Shown one piece after another: positions 50,701-63,939 of a stretch of DNA of 64,000 nucleotides. The notes beneath the pieces are model-generated. The model searched no databases. It had not been told where the DNA came from and was given only the letters and a program-made list of their open reading frames with translations. The first letter of the stretch is position 1. Each line of letters starts with the position of its first letter. Position numbers and translations under genes: made by a program. Where the stretch lies: NCBI GenBank assembly GCA_008694505.1, contig VZDJ01000594.1, positions 12,608,026-12,672,025 of the forward strand. The letters run 5' to 3'. Source of the DNA: Cyanoderma ruficeps (taxonomy: Eukaryota > Chordata > Aves > Passeriformes > Timaliidae).

Positions 50701-52199
50701 GAAGTCTTGTTGGACTGGGACAGGAAGGACCAGGGGAGCTCATTCGGCTGCTGCTAGTACGCCTTGCTTTTTGCTCGCTTCAAGGGTGGCTTTTGTGTTG
50801 ACACAATGGAGAAAAGATACCAGGCAGCAGGGATAAAGGATGGTTGGACTCAGCACTGCAGCATGAAATCAAACTGGAACACGGCACTGGGAGAGCTGAC
50901 AGTGCTTTGAATATCTTATTCTCATAGGAGGAGGTCAGGCAGGACATTGATGCCTGCTTCCACTGGAAGAGTTGAAAGCCACAGAGTTCACAAGGTGTGA
51001 CACTGGCTGAAGAGGATTCTCTTGTACATGGCAGGCAGGAGAACAAGGAGCAGAGGTCAGGGGACACTTGGGAGATGGCTGGTAGGGGTGGGGAGCATAC
51101 CTGGTGAGCATGAAAAGCAAGTGGTGGTGTAACTGAAGAGCTTCCTTCTGAGTGCATGAAACAGATTGTGGGGATTGCTGCATCACAGCTGTGATGTGTG
51201 ATGGTGTTATGAAGTGTCACTTCAGCCACTTACCCTGAAGCTGCAATAGTCCTGATTTCAGCAGGTCACTCTGCTTTTAGCAGGTGTAGAGCTCCTGGGC
51301 TGCTTGCATGGGTTACAATCTGTGTTAGTATTAAGCAGCATAATTTATTTGTGTGCATTTCTTATTTCATGACAGTCAGGTGGCCAGCTGAGCCGTCTCA
51401 GCCTCAGTCTGCAGAGAGAGAAATACTGTCTGGGATGGTGCCCATCCCATATCATGGCCTGAAAGCTGTGGAAGGATGTTGGGCATGGGCCCCTGTGAGG
51501 ATGCCACAGGTCAGTGAAGGTGCCCAAACTCCTTGCCCTAGGAGGCACCAATTCTGTTCTCCTAGTGGCTGTAAAATACTTGGTGTGTCTTAGTGGGAAA
51601 ACAGCCAACCTTATAGCCAGTGCTGCTCTATGTTCCCAGCTGCTGTGTGCCTGGCTTCTGGTTTCACAGGGAGACATATAGGAGCTGGCAAAGGGCATTT
51701 CAGGTAATCTCTCCTCAGTCTGGGGGCATGAAGGACCCTTGTACTTTCTGGAAGGGATTCAAGCTCTGTATGCATCAAATGCAGGCTTCCTGAGCTGGGC
51801 TTTTCTGTTGTTCAGGCCACCTGGAAGGATGTGCCAGAGGAGTCTCACAGTGTGATTGTTTGTGAGCAGTAGCTGGCACCAGCACAGCCGGCACTGGGTG
51901 GTTGGAGGGGGACATGAGGGCTGTGTTTTGATTCTGCTTTTCCTGTTCGTTGTAACTTGGCAGAGGCAAAGTTTCAGAGACGGCTGGGAAAGCAAGATTC
52001 TTTTTCTTTTCTTTCTTCCTGACATGTACTACACCACCTTCTGCCACTAATTCTGATTTTTTTCCTGGGGAAACAGAGTGGGAAGGAAGGATTGGTGGGG
52101 TTGAAGCCTGCAGCTTTGAGGCACTTAAACCAGAATATTTAGCATGGGGTTTATTGTCTAGAGAGGAGACTTCCCTAAAAGCAGCCCCAGAGATTGTGA
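47709..52199. other. Intron 1, no gene recognised
   Basis: Mostly unique DNA. It includes an isolated TATA-like element at 49787-49794 and three spaced TAAGAAATG words at 50020, 50031 and 50047. The minus-strand 120-codon frame at 48192-48554 and the 149-codon frame at 50780-51229 have no domains I recognise. Confidence 0.45.
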
Positions 52200-52440
52200 G
52201 CAGCTGTCACAGTGGCTTTTGTTCTTGCTTCAGGTGGGATTTCAGTGGAAAAAAAATTTAAAAAGGAAGAATGAAAAAAGAAGCAAACTTCAACCCCACA
52301 AAGCCCTTTCCCCAAGGCCTGTTCCAAAAACGGAGATAAAGCAGCAATAAAGTCAAGTGCTCAATTAAGCCAGATGCGTGTGCTTTAAAACACTAATAGA
52401 TGTGGCAACAGTGGCTGTAATGAAGAGGAGCTTTATGGAC
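52200..52440. promoter_or_regulatory. Candidate intronic conserved element
   Basis: A-rich unique DNA with ATAAAG, CAATAAAGTC and CTCAATTAAG cores; it is stop-dense and free of repeats I know. It resembles the other possible elements in texture. Low support. Confidence 0.2.
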
Positions 52441-55400
52441 CACATGTGGTGGAGATTGGTGCGGGTGCCCGTTGCTTCCTGATGGGGAATAGTGCAGCAG
52501 TGCTTTTGTTCTGGGGACTGACGAAAGGGAGTATGTAGTTGCTGGGGGCTGTTGTTCCCCACTGTCTCCTTGGCTCCTGCCCCCTTGCCTCTGGGATGGC
52601 TGTGGTTACAGTGCTTTCCAGTTGTGGTGGTCTGTCTGAGGGCAGTGCGAGTTACAGCACTCCAGGGCCATCTGCCTACTGACAGCCTCCCACCTTAGGG
52701 CTCCTGGGATGGTTTAGTGCCCCCCTTGAGGAGCTCCTTCCCCAGACCCTATGCCTGGGGACTTGCATGCCCTTAAATGACTGCTTTGAAAATTTGCATT
52801 TTGCACTGAAAATTTGGGTGTTCCAAAATACCATAGACAAAGGCCAGGTAGAAGCTGTTGCGTGCTGTACAACATGAGCAGAGTACAGTGTAGCTGTACT
52901 TGGTGCAGAGCAGCTGTCTGGGCAGTGGCTGGGGAGGCTGACCCACACCAGGTGTATAGCATGTTCAGGGTTGATTTGGAGGAGGATGTAAACATCCGTA
53001 TGCCAGAAGTCAGTTTGTGGTGTTCAGGGTGAACTGTGTGGGAAGGCCAGTCCTTCTTGAAGCCAGGGGGATTCCCTGCACTTCCTTGCTGAAGCTCAGT
53101 GTTTCACTATTTGGGTTGTTTAAAAAGGCAGGGGTGGTTTTCTCTAACTTGGGGGACCATCCCACCCAGTGTATCATCAGATCTCACTTTTCAAAGGCTC
53201 TTTGCCGCATGCCTGGATCTCCTCCAAGGCTTTAAGTAGTATCTGGCTGAGAAAGGGGTGCTGTGTAGATCAGGTGTAAAGCAAACACACCAGAGCACTT
53301 GGTGCTGAGCGTGCTGGCTGGCTGTACACAAAATGCTTTCTGGAGCTGTTTTAACAGAAAACTGATTGATGTGCATCCCAGCTTCCATTCCAGTGGTTCA
53401 GCTGGGCTATCAGCTTTATCTCCATCACTGTTCCGTGGTGGTCTGTTTCTTAAGCTCTGCAATGCCTCCATTCTCCTTGGGAATGCAGCTACTGATGTTC
53501 CCCTGTCGTTTCCTCCTTCCTCTACCGCAGTTTTATGACTCTCTCTTCCTCTCTTTTGCTCAGCAGGAGTCTGCAAACTCCTGAGTTTTGAATTTGGGCA
53601 ACTTCATGGGTGGCCCAAAATAGAGAGTCATTTTCAAACAAAATGAGATCCAGCCATTTTTTCTATAAAAGCAAGCGACCAGAGCAACAACATCAGAGTG
53701 AAGCCAGCAGGCTGCCTGGCACTGCTTCCCTCACACCTGTGGGGAGGAAACTTCCCCTTCTGAAGGCTGAGTGGCATGGATGTGGCTGTGCTGTAGGCTC
53801 TGGAGGCTGGAAGTCACTGAGGGACCGTAAAGGTACCTTGCATTACTTGCAAGTGCATGGCCCTTGTATGCTGCAGACAGTTATTACAGATCAAATTGCT
53901 GCCTTCTGGTAGAGTGTCCCTGAGTTTGAACATTTCATTGTGTTCCTGCATTTGTCCATGTGCCAGTCAGCAGTGGGATGAATCTGCAGTCTTAACTTTG
54001 TCAAAGCTCCACGTTATTTCAGTAGCAGTGTTGTATCAGTGAAGATTTTGTCCTTAGAGAGTGGCAGTTGCTTTGCTTCAGTAAATGCACATACTAAGAT
54101 AAATAGTAAATGTGCATAACAAATACACATGCAAGACCTAGTTCAGTCCCTTCTCATGGAGTACTTGGACACAAGGGTTCAAATGCAGCTCTGCCTCTAG
54201 CTGGGAGAAAGGCAAAATAAGGGTTAAAGAAATTGAGCAAAGTGACTGCAAAACTGAGTGAAATACTGCCCTAAGAACAGATGACCAAAGTGTTTTGACA
54301 TAACCTGAAACAATTGTGGTGTTGCTTAGTTTGGATGTCAACTGAGAAAAAAACACAATCTGAGAACACCTCAACTTGTTGCTTAAGTGTGGGATATAGT
54401 AACTAAGTAATAGCCCTCATGAGGAGGGAAGGCAATGACCATGAGTGCTGGAGGCAGGTGGGAGATGTTTATGGGCAAAAAAGGCTCAAGTAAATGGCAG
54501 CAGATACTACCTATGCTTCAGTGCTCTGGTTTTATTTGGAGGCACCTGTGCTTTGCGCCTGGGGAATGCAGGTTTCTGGGGAAAAAGCAAACAGGGTTGG
54601 CTTTAAGGGCTGGTGCATGGCTCAGGGGCTGTGTGGGGACAGTGGGTCCAGCGGACCTTAAGGTGACACTGATGGTATTGGCTGTTGGGCTCTGGCAGAT
54701 TTTCTGAGAAGGTAGAAAGAAATTACTGTAATAATAGTGTGTTTTGAAAAAGGCAGACTTCGAGGAAATGTGCAATGATATTTGGGTGGGTGGTGAGGGG
54801 AGCTCTGGCCTGAGCTGCCATCTGGAAAGTTGACTTTGGAAAAGTGAGATGTTATTTAAAAACTAGTAATACAAATGACTGAAGTTCATTCCATTGGTAT
54901 GCATAATCAGTGGAGAAGCCAATGTGGCTGAGAGGAGCAATATCAGAGATAGGTGAGAGATGGCTCTCACAGGCAGGATGAAGCAACTTTTTGTGTTTTA
55001 AGTTCTTTTTACTTTATTTGTGGGTTGTTTTTTGTTTGTTTGGGGGGGGTTATTCCTAGTTTTGAGGCTTTTCCACCTTTCTTGAAGGTGCAAGGTCAGA
55101 CTTCTAGCTGTGCTGCACATAGCCTTCCCAGATGGTGCAGTACTCTGCTGCAGGCTCCTCTGGTTATGCCGTGTCCAGAGCCACTTCTCTACCAGCCATT
55201 GATCCCGATGGGGGTTGTGAACAGGCACCAAATGGTTGCTCACAAATCAGTGAATTACAGTTGGGCTTCCAGAGCCAGAGGACGTCTTCTTGGTGAGCTT
55301 TTGTCTACCCTTGAGGAGCTGGAACAGGCAGAGGGCATTGTCAGAGACTATCTCCCTTAGCTTCTTATGTGATGGAACCCACAAAATTTCCCTCAGTCAC

Positions 55401-58400
55401 CTCTCCTTGAAGCAAGATGTCCTTTGTTTGGCTAAAGCACCCTAACCAAGAGACATGGACTGATGTGAATACTTCCTCTAGCAGTCCATCTCTTGTTCGT
55501 GCAGGTTTAAACTCATCTTTGGCAGTCTGTATCCAGCTAGCATGATGTTTGCTTGTTGCTACCTGGACCTATAAGGGTAATAATTTAAAAACAGGAGAAT
55601 AGTCCAAAATGGTCCTGTATGCTATAATTTTCCCCAAAATGTGTGAGGGAGGCAGAAACATTAGCGTGATTTTGAAGAGTTTTTTGTCTGTGATGATGTG
55701 TCCATCAGGTCACAAGTCCTTCATCAGTCCTTCCTGGCAGGCTGCAGAATGTCATACCTGGGAATCAGCCTTGTTGAGATTCACAGCTCCTGTAATTCTG
55801 GCAGCATCTGGCTCTCCTGCAGGAAAGAGAGGTCAAACAGCCTAATGTCAAACAGAGATCATCTAAATAATAATGAACATGCAGGCATCCTCATGGAGGC
55901 TGTGAAAACTCTTCTGTGCTTGCATACTCTGGACTGTGGGATGCAAAAGCCTTGACAGATTTGGACTCAGGGTTAGAGATGAGCCCATGTTTCCATTGTG
56001 GAAATACAGGTAATTCGAACATAGCAGTTAAACCTCTAGGAAATGAATAAGGTGGTTTTGTGGTTCACTTTTATTCTGGAAATTCATAGGAACCAAGGAT
56101 TTAGGCACTGATCTTATACTAGGAGTTGGCTCAGGTTTTTTGGGGTGCCTGAAGACCACACAGATGCATGTGAGTGAGTGGGGAAGGAGAGCAGAGACTT
56201 GGCCTGGTAGGATTAATGGGTTGTTTCACTCAGGCAGAAGCCCCTAATGACTAAGCAGTAACTACTCTGGGGATTTTACAGACAGAGTCAATGTCAAATC
56301 TGGAAGCTGCAGTACAATTAATTTAAGCAGGGAAGTGTTTTCAAGTTAATTCATTTGGTTCTGCTGGGAAGGTTGGAGCTTTGCAGAGGGCTAATTGTAG
56401 AGCTGTGTTGAAAAGGCTGAGATACGGTTCACTAACAAGGGGGAATGCTTTTATGGTGGCAGGGAGCTCGGAGAGCCTCACTCAGCAAAACCTTCCAAAC
56501 GCGTTAAAGATCTTCCCCCTGAGCATGTTGCCTTCACACATGTTGAGGTTAAGTACACGGACAAAAACACTGTCGTCAGCTATGAGATGAGACCCTCTGG
56601 CTCCTCAGCCTCAGCTTTTGGGTAAATCCAGAGTGTCTCTGCTGTAGGTGTGCACTGGGATGTACAGCAGCTCCATGCTCTGGAGAAGTGGTGAAAGAAA
56701 AGCAGGAAGCTTGGTAAATGAAGGGACTTGAAGCATCCTCCTGCATTTTTGAAGGTCCTGAACAGCATTCTCACCATTCTTGGCACACAGTGAACTGCTG
56801 GTTCAGGAGAGAGCAGGGTGTTACAAACAATACATGCAGGCTCACTGCTGGCAGAAGGAAGGCTGGAGCAGACCTTCCCCAGCAGTGGTTTGTACTTTGC
56901 TGGGTCTGCACAGCGTGGACTGTAATGTACTACATGGCCCTTCAGTCAAATCGTTTGGAAAGAAAGATAACAAAACAAACCCTGCTATTTGGTTGCTCCT
57001 CAGCCTGGTTGCACATTTCCATGAAATGGTGGAAACTTACTATTTTTGCGAATTGTGTTCCTGTTTGAGATGCAGTTGGCATTTGCTGACGTGTTTGTAG
57101 ATATATTGGGAGGTGGAGGGGGAGGAGAGCTAACAGGGAGACAGGCAGTCATACAAACGTACACACATGCAGAAACAGAGGCAGGCTGTGTAATTGCACA
57201 AGTCTTGTATCCTTGGGAAAACAGTCTACAAACATGGTTAAAAAAAAAGAAGAAAAGACTGAAGTAAAGCCCAGGGAAGGGCCATCTTGATCCCTCTTCT
57301 ATTCTCATCTGACATCAGCATGTCAGTATTGCTTCTCCCTTGGTGCTGGAGGCCTTCGTGTGCAGAGGTGCAGAGGTGCGTTGCAGGGTACTGTGCAGTG
57401 GTAAGAGGTTTTCCTCTGGCTCTGGCCGTAGGTGGATGGAGGAGGGAAAGTTGAGCTCTCCAGCCACCAGGAATAGGCAGAGAAAAGAGAGCAAAGCAGG
57501 CTGCTGAAAGCTGTGCTGCCCGGAGTCAGTGTCCCTGGCACTTTGGAGGAGCATAAAGCATTTCCTGTAGGATGCCTGAGTCAAAGGAAAGCACTGGGTG
57601 GCCCTTGGATCACCCCTCGGTGCCAGCTGCTCAGGACAGGGAGAGGAGCTTGCTAAGCAACCCCTGGCCAGAACATGCCGTTCCCTCCCCAGTCCTGCCT
57701 TCCCTGCTAGCAGAGATGGGCTGAAAAGATCTCATGGCAAAAAAAAGAAAGGGTGTTTGCAGAGCCCTAGGGCTTTTGGCCCCAGGAGATCTGAGAGTGC
57801 TTTGTGGACAGCTTATCACAGAGGTCTTGGAGACCAGTGCAGGAATTTTCTGGCTGTGGTGTGCAATTCCTCACTGATACTGAGCAAGTTGGTGTGATGA
57901 AATAACCCTGAGAGTGCAGGCAGGCGAAAAGCCCCGGAGAGCTCTTCAGCAGATGGAGAGATCCTGTGAAGCCCTGATCAGTGTCCTGTTGTAGCCTGTG
58001 TTTCTGAGAGATGACTGGTCTTCAGGCCAGTCCTGCCAAACGCTGGGTGGCACAGACACCTCTGGACTTGTAAGTCCTTTGCAACCAGATCAACAGCTTA
58101 AACGTGACATGTTGCCTGTGCAGAACTGCATGAGACTAAGCAGGACAGGCCTGCTGGCTGAGGAGAGGGGACAGGAAGCAATACGTGGGTGTCCCTGTAC
58201 TTGAATCCAGAAGGGGTCATGCACAGCTTTTCCCTCTTTAGGTCTCTGAATGGCTGTTAAACCCAATCTAGGTGAAACAGCTTTGGTTTCTGAACTGCTG
58301 ATGGCCAGGAGGAGTGCAGAGGAAGAATTGCTCTGTAATTGTCTTCTCTTCTGCCCCTCCCCTGAGCATCCATGGTTATCCTCTGTGAGAGATGCTGTTC

Positions 58401-61400
58401 CAGGGAAAGTGATGCTTCTTCTCTGATGTGTGCCCTTCTCCCATTGCCTCCTCTCCTACACAGCCCAGTGCTAATGCTCTCTCCATGGCATTTCCAGATG
58501 CACTTTTGTGCAAAGTGAAGAGTGAAACTTGAGTGGGTGCTTTGGTTTCATCTGCCTCTGGACAGCTGCATCCAGACTGGTTTGATGATGCTTGGGGCCA
58601 GGCCATGTTGCACATTTTCCTCTGCTGCCAGCTGAGTGTGGATGGATGCTGTGCCACAACTTGGTGCTTTACAGGTTGGCAGTACTAATCAGCAAACCCC
58701 ACCTGGGGTCCTTTTTGGGCGTAGGGTGTGGGCCAAGGGTCCTGGGTGTAGGGGGGTGGGCTTTGTTCTTGGCAGTTCCTGCTGTGAGGAAATTTCAATG
58801 CCAGTATAATCCTTGTTGGCAAAGTTTTTCTGAGATTTCTAAGTTCCAGATCAGAAACACACACACCAGACCTGTTGCACCTTTGCCCAGGGCTCTTCTA
58901 GAAGTACTTTGCAGACTGATGAGGCAGAGGTCACCGGGGCTGTGATCTGCTCCTTCCCTACCTTCCTACAAGTAATTCTTCTGCTGGGGCTGTTGTGCAT
59001 ATGAAAGAGCAGGCTTAAAGGCTCTGTCTGCTCTCAGGCTGCACAGGACAAGCACTGGCTTCCTGGCTGCCTGGGACAGGCAGCTTGGCTCCTGAAAATA
59101 AAAAGTGGCAAGCAGTAAGGCATTTGAATTATCCTGAAATGGTAGAACTTGCAGACACTAAGAGCTAAAAGAGTTGGAGGCAAAAAAGCCCCCAAACCTA
59201 GGTAAGATGGATGACACTGCTCAGGGTGAGAAATCTCTTCATGGATGCTGCATTCCTGCAACCCTAGATGTGCTCACTCCTGTACATGGTGCAGTGTCAG
59301 GCCAGGACTTGGGCTTCTGCATTTGCCCGTATATTCCCTGCATTGCTTTGGGCAGCACTCTCAAATATTTGTGGGGGGGGGTTTTGGTTTTGTTTTTTCT
59401 TAAACCCTGTGCAATTCAGGATGAACACCTTTCTGTCTTCAGGGTAATTAATGAACTGCAAAGCCCTCAGACATCTTCAGAAGGAAAGTGCTGGCCAGTG
59501 GAGGCTGTGATTGCTGCAGGAGGCAGATGTAAGCCCTGCCCACCCCAGGACACAGCCGGGACCCTGAGTTAGTGCGGTTTCAGGCAGGGCGTTGAAGGCC
59601 ACTTAGGTGAAACTTTCTGTGGTCTGGGACCTTAATCAGCATTTAAGCACTCCAGGCAGATAAGCAAATACATGTGAAACCCTGTGGGCAAGCTGTTGAT
59701 GAAGGAAAGCAAGTGCAGAGAGAGCAGGAGCAGCACTGGCCAGGGTGGCTGCAGTCCTTGGCATGGTGTGTGCTCCCCGTGATAGAGCCTGGCCCTCCCG
59801 TGCTGAGTGCTACTGGCTCCATCCCATTCTGCAGCCCAGATACGCTTCAGGGCTCTTCAAAGGGATAAAAATATATTTTTAACCTGAGGCAGCTGCCTTT
59901 TTGTGTGTGGTACATTTTTTTTCTTGTAGCTCTGGAAGTGACAAGTTGTTTTTCAGCCCCTCTGTTTCTCAGCTGTCTCGGCAGAGATGCCTAGACATCT
60001 CAAACCAGATTCCCAAAAATTTGAGCACTGGAAATTGGTAGTCACTTTTGAAAATGTTGGCGAGACGGTGCAGTTCCCCACAGATGTTAACTGATGGCCA
60101 TTTGGACAGGCTTTTTCCTCAGCCAAGTCCTCGCCCCATTGAAGGGAACAGGAATTTTCCTTGAAAAAGGCCATAAAGAAATCATTTTCTTGGCAAGTAG
60201 AGAGGTGTTTCATGGACTGTACATCAGCATTCAGGAGAACTTTCAGCTATCTGCTTAGATTCCTGCCACACTTGTCCCACCCTGCACAAAACTCTCTTCC
60301 TTTTGATCCAAAATAACACAGGAGATGTTTTCCACATGCTATAAGAAAGGACTATAAAATGATTGTTTTGGAGTTTGGCACCACTCCCTTACAGATATTT
60401 AGTGTGAATTGAAATTGGTTAGCAAAAAGGTGTTGGCCAGGATGACAGACCAGATTAGGGCTCTGTGTCATGAGGCTATTGCATACCTACCCATCCCATG
60501 CTAGTAGGGATGGCTTCATTAGTTCATGTATTGTAATAAACAAGCATAACTTGCAGCTTTTGGGCAGCTTTAAAAAGCATTATCTGGCTGTAAGAGGGGT
60601 TGTTTGGCTTGTGGCATGCTCTGTGCTGTCCTGACCTAGAGTCTTTATCTCTCCTCTCTCCTTGTTGTTCCCCGGCCCTTTAGCTCTTTCAATGTGGTCC
60701 ATCACACCTGCTGCTCAGCCTTCTCCTGTGCATGCACCTTGTCCTGAAAGAAACACTGATGCTTCTGCACATGGGCTAACCTCTTCTGTCTTGTCTTCCT
60801 TCCCCTGTGCCAAAGCCACCCCTGGAAGCTCCAAGTCAGGATCACTTCTCCTAAGAGCAGCACCAGATTTGGGAGAGGGAAAAGCTGCTACGGGCCTCTG
60901 CCATCAGCTCCAGGTGGACCAGTCCAGCTTGGCAGCAGGGTCAAAGGCATGGCTCACCATGGCTGACTTGGCCTTAGAGAGGAGAGCTTACAGTCAATAG
61001 CAGCTAGACCTTCCTGGCTGCTGATCCAGTCTTGCTCCTGTGATGGTGCCTGGGGAGCCAAGACCAATCTCTCCTGTCCCTGGGTGTGTTCATGCACATT
61101 GGCTTGCACACTCCACTCCCATCGGTGGTTTTCTTTGGGCTGATACTTGTTAGCATTGGAAAGTGAGAAAAATGAGCAAAAATATTATCAGAAGCAGGTT
61201 TTGTGAATGAATCAGCCGACAAGAGGCTTACCAGCTCGCCTGCATTTACTAGCACCGTGCTTATTTGGGCAGATGTCTATATATTTTAGTTGGAGGCAGG
61301 AAGGAGTGAGAATGGATGGGGGAAGACATCACTTCCAGTTTGCTGCTTTTCTGTCAGTTTGTACTATCTTTTTCTGAATGAAGCAGGGGACTGTGGTGTG

Positions 61401-62655
61401 TCTGAGAAACTACCCTGCTGCACCCCTTGTTCTGCTGTTGTTGACAACTTGGGGGGCACCAAGGAGGGGAGCACAAAAGAGGACAGAAGGCTAAAACTCT
61501 CCTAAGCAGCTGGTTGAGGATCAGGGCCTGGCCAGCCTTGCCCATCTCTTCATGGTGCTTTTTTATTTGATCCTGTCTAAAGGCAGCCTCATGGCCTTCT
61601 CTCTTCTCACGATGTGTTTCTAATTAACGGGGAGACTGGCATATAAACAGAGTATTCCTGCTCAAAACATTGCTTGTCTGACTCCTAGGATGATGGCCAG
61701 ATGGCAATCACCAGACAGCAGCCTAGGCTTTGAGCTCTCCCATCTGGCTATCAAACCTGGTCTCAGTTCTCATCTGGAACCAGAACTGAGGAAAGTAATG
61801 GACTTTGCCAGATTGGTTTTGCCCCGTGTTTGCTTTTCAGTTGCTACCTAAGCAGCTAAAAACTTGCAGACCAAATGCATTTAGTATTTCTGGAAATTGT
61901 GAACAAATTCAAAAAGATACTGGACAAATCCACTGAGGGATGGGTCTTTTGGTGGCTTTTGAATCCTGTGGGTCAGATGCAGTCTTCAGCCATGAAAGTG
62001 CTTTTACTGCTGGTGAGCAGCATAGACTGGGAATGGTCCTTCTGCTCCCAAGCAGCTGCTGATGGTTTCTTATGAATGGTAGGCTGGGCTGGATGGCTCC
62101 TTGTTTCTCCTTTGTGAGCTCGGGGTTGTAATACCTGAAAAGACCTTAGAAAGCTGTGGCAGAAATAAAACATTTTCTATTACGATTTGGCACTCTGTCA
62201 CGACAGTAGGGCTATGCCTGACAAAACATCATCATGCAGATTCTGAAAAAAGGAACTGATAACATCTGTAAATGCTCTGTATGCTTGGTCCTCTGAGAAG
62301 CAGGAGAGATGCATAAATTAAGTGCTGTTACATGAACTAAAGCATTGCTTGCCCTGCACCATGCACAGTTTGATATGATTTCTTTACCTCTAGATGAGTG
62401 CCTGAGTTTCATAATGCTGGAAAGCTGAAATTGGAGGTGCCAGAGAGAATTCTGATGCTGGGAAATTAGGTGCTACAGTTCTTTCTTGGCTATACTGAAA
62501 GACACTTCCTGTTTGTCACCACCACCTAAACAGCCTGGTCTGTCCCCTGGTGTGGTACCTATGGAGCTGCTGAAGAGGTCTTACCTAGAGAGATACAGAG
62601 ACATACAAAACCTGGCCTGGGTTATTGCACTGGGAGGTGATGTGCATGTGTGGGT
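52441..62655. other. Intron 1, no gene recognised
   Basis: About 10 kb of ordinary intronic DNA. Minor structures are a 16-bp AT palindrome (59866-59881) and small purine-rich tracts near 57105-57130 and 57240-57260. All open frames are short, overlap on both strands and match no family I know. Confidence 0.5.
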
Positions 62656-62790
62656 TCAATCCTTATTTGGGCTAGAAGGGACCTGTGAAAGTCTTGCTTG
62701 AAGTCCCAGCTTAATTCAGTGTCAGCTTCAATATTATATTCGGCTATATTATTAGATGTGCTTGCTCAGCCAGATCAGAGCAGGCAACAA
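62656..62790 (-). mobile_element. Possible old CR1 fragment, antisense
   Basis: The plus strand reads 'ttgggctagaagggacctgtgaaag' and, after a diverged stretch, 'ttagatgtgcttgctcag'. These resemble the bird CR1 reverse-complement 3' words 'ctggaagggacctttaaag' and 'tagatcaggttgctcag' in the correct order and about the expected spacing. It is much more decayed than the copy at 35840. A chance resemblance is possible. Confidence 0.4.
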
Positions 62791-63683
62791 GGAGTGATCA
62801 GCTGTCACCTCCTAGGCATTTGGAGCAAACAGGAGGAATTGAGATCTGTCCTCATTGCCACTGCAAAGTCCAAGGAAACTGGTGTCTGCAGCATTGTGAC
62901 CATCGTGTCCTGGTGTGGCAAGGTTTGCTCTCACAAATTCGTGGTGAATTGGGAAAATGCATAAAGCACAGAGCAGAGGAAATGGAAAAAGTCCAGAAAT
63001 CCCCAGATTTCTGCTAACTGATTTTGAAGTGGCTGAACTAGCTGGGATCTTGTGGCTTTCAGCAGCAGCAGAGTTGTGACTGTTCTACGGTCAGCAGAAG
63101 TGGCCAAATGCAGAAGTAGGTAGAAGCTAAATGAGTAACACAGTGTATGACAAACAGTGGGGAAGATGGTATGGCAAGGATGACGATCACTAAAATGGCA
63201 GGATCTGCAAAGGATGTTAGGGTGGCCACATGGCCACACAACAGAGGCAAGGTATTTTTGAAAGCAGGCCTGAGAATTTATTTTAGCACATGAATATTGA
63301 GTAAGTATTCCTGGAGATACTCTGAGGGATGATGGATGGACTTAAGGTATTGTTACTAATCACTGTGGTTTTAAGTGTTGGAGCTGAAGTACACTTGGCA
63401 TCTCTAATCCAACTGGACTTCTGATGGGAAAATTGCATTCTTGGGAAATAACTTAGAAGGTCACAGAAAAGCCAGCAGTGAACTTCTCCAGCAGTGATTT
63501 CCCCTGCTCTCTAAACTCTGTTTTAGAGTGGTAATAACTCCAGAATGAAAGGATCTATTCTCACCTTCCAGATGAAAGGGCTAACGCAATTTAAAATTTT
63601 TGCATGCAAAGATTTTATGGCTTGGTAACCAGCCATGTCTGAAAATGATCCAGGGCAGGATGAACACGTGAGGCAGCGCCTGA

Positions 63684-63715
63684 CTGAGCTGGATGCTTTC
63701 CTTGTCTGCCTGCAG
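63684..63715 (+). other. Splice acceptor of IGFBP2 intron 1
   Basis: A pyrimidine-rich run (GCTTTCCTTGTCTGCCTGCAG) ends directly before exon 2. It is a strong vertebrate acceptor, and the phase (two bases completing Asp134) agrees with the donor. Confidence 0.93.
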
Positions 63716-63939
63716 ATAATGGCGATGACCGGTCTGAGAGCATTCTTGCTGAGAACCACGTGGATGGCACCATGGGGATCTTGAGTGGAGCTGGAGGGAG
63801 GAAGCCCATGAAGACGGGGATGAAGGAGCTGGCAGTGATGAGGGAGAAGGTGAACGAGCAACAGCGGCAGATGGGCAAAGTCAGCAAGGCCCATCACAAC
63901 CACGAGGACTCCAAAAAGTCACGGCTGTCGACGGGCAGG
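63716..63939 (+). CDS. IGFBP2: IGFBP2 exon 2: central linker domain
   Basis: This exon completes codon 134 and encodes residues up to 208, ending on a codon boundary before a GTGAGA donor. The product is the unstructured linker between the two cysteine-rich domains of IGFBP2. It has no cysteine, as expected. It aligns with the human linker through [41 protein letters not shown] and a His-rich stretch. It ends [12 protein letters not shown], where human has EEPKKLRPPPAR. In human the PKKLRP segment serves as a heparin-binding and nuclear-import motif; here only the basic KK..R pattern remains. The linker is the normal target of proteolysis in this family. The next exon, coding the thyroglobulin type-1 domain and RGD, lies outside the window. 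Base composition is ordinary, in contrast to exon 1. Confidence 0.96.

Larger units (their letters stand above)
11743..63715 (+). other. IGFBP2: IGFBP2 intron 1 (51,973 bp)
   Basis: Bounded by GTGAGC at the start and a pyrimidine-rich tract ending TGCAG at the end. No intervening exon of IGFBP2 is expected, because the two flanking exons join in frame exactly where mammalian exons 1 and 2 join. Its first few hundred bases remain CpG-rich; the rest has ordinary composition with embedded repeats, listed separately. I recognised no nested gene on either strand. Long intron 1 is a known trait of this gene in birds and mammals, but this copy looks longer than the human one as I recall it. Confidence 0.93.

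Noticed and set aside
57000..57308. Minus-strand frame with poly-Pro and poly-Phe stretches
   Set aside because: It arises from G-rich and A-rich low-complexity tracts.
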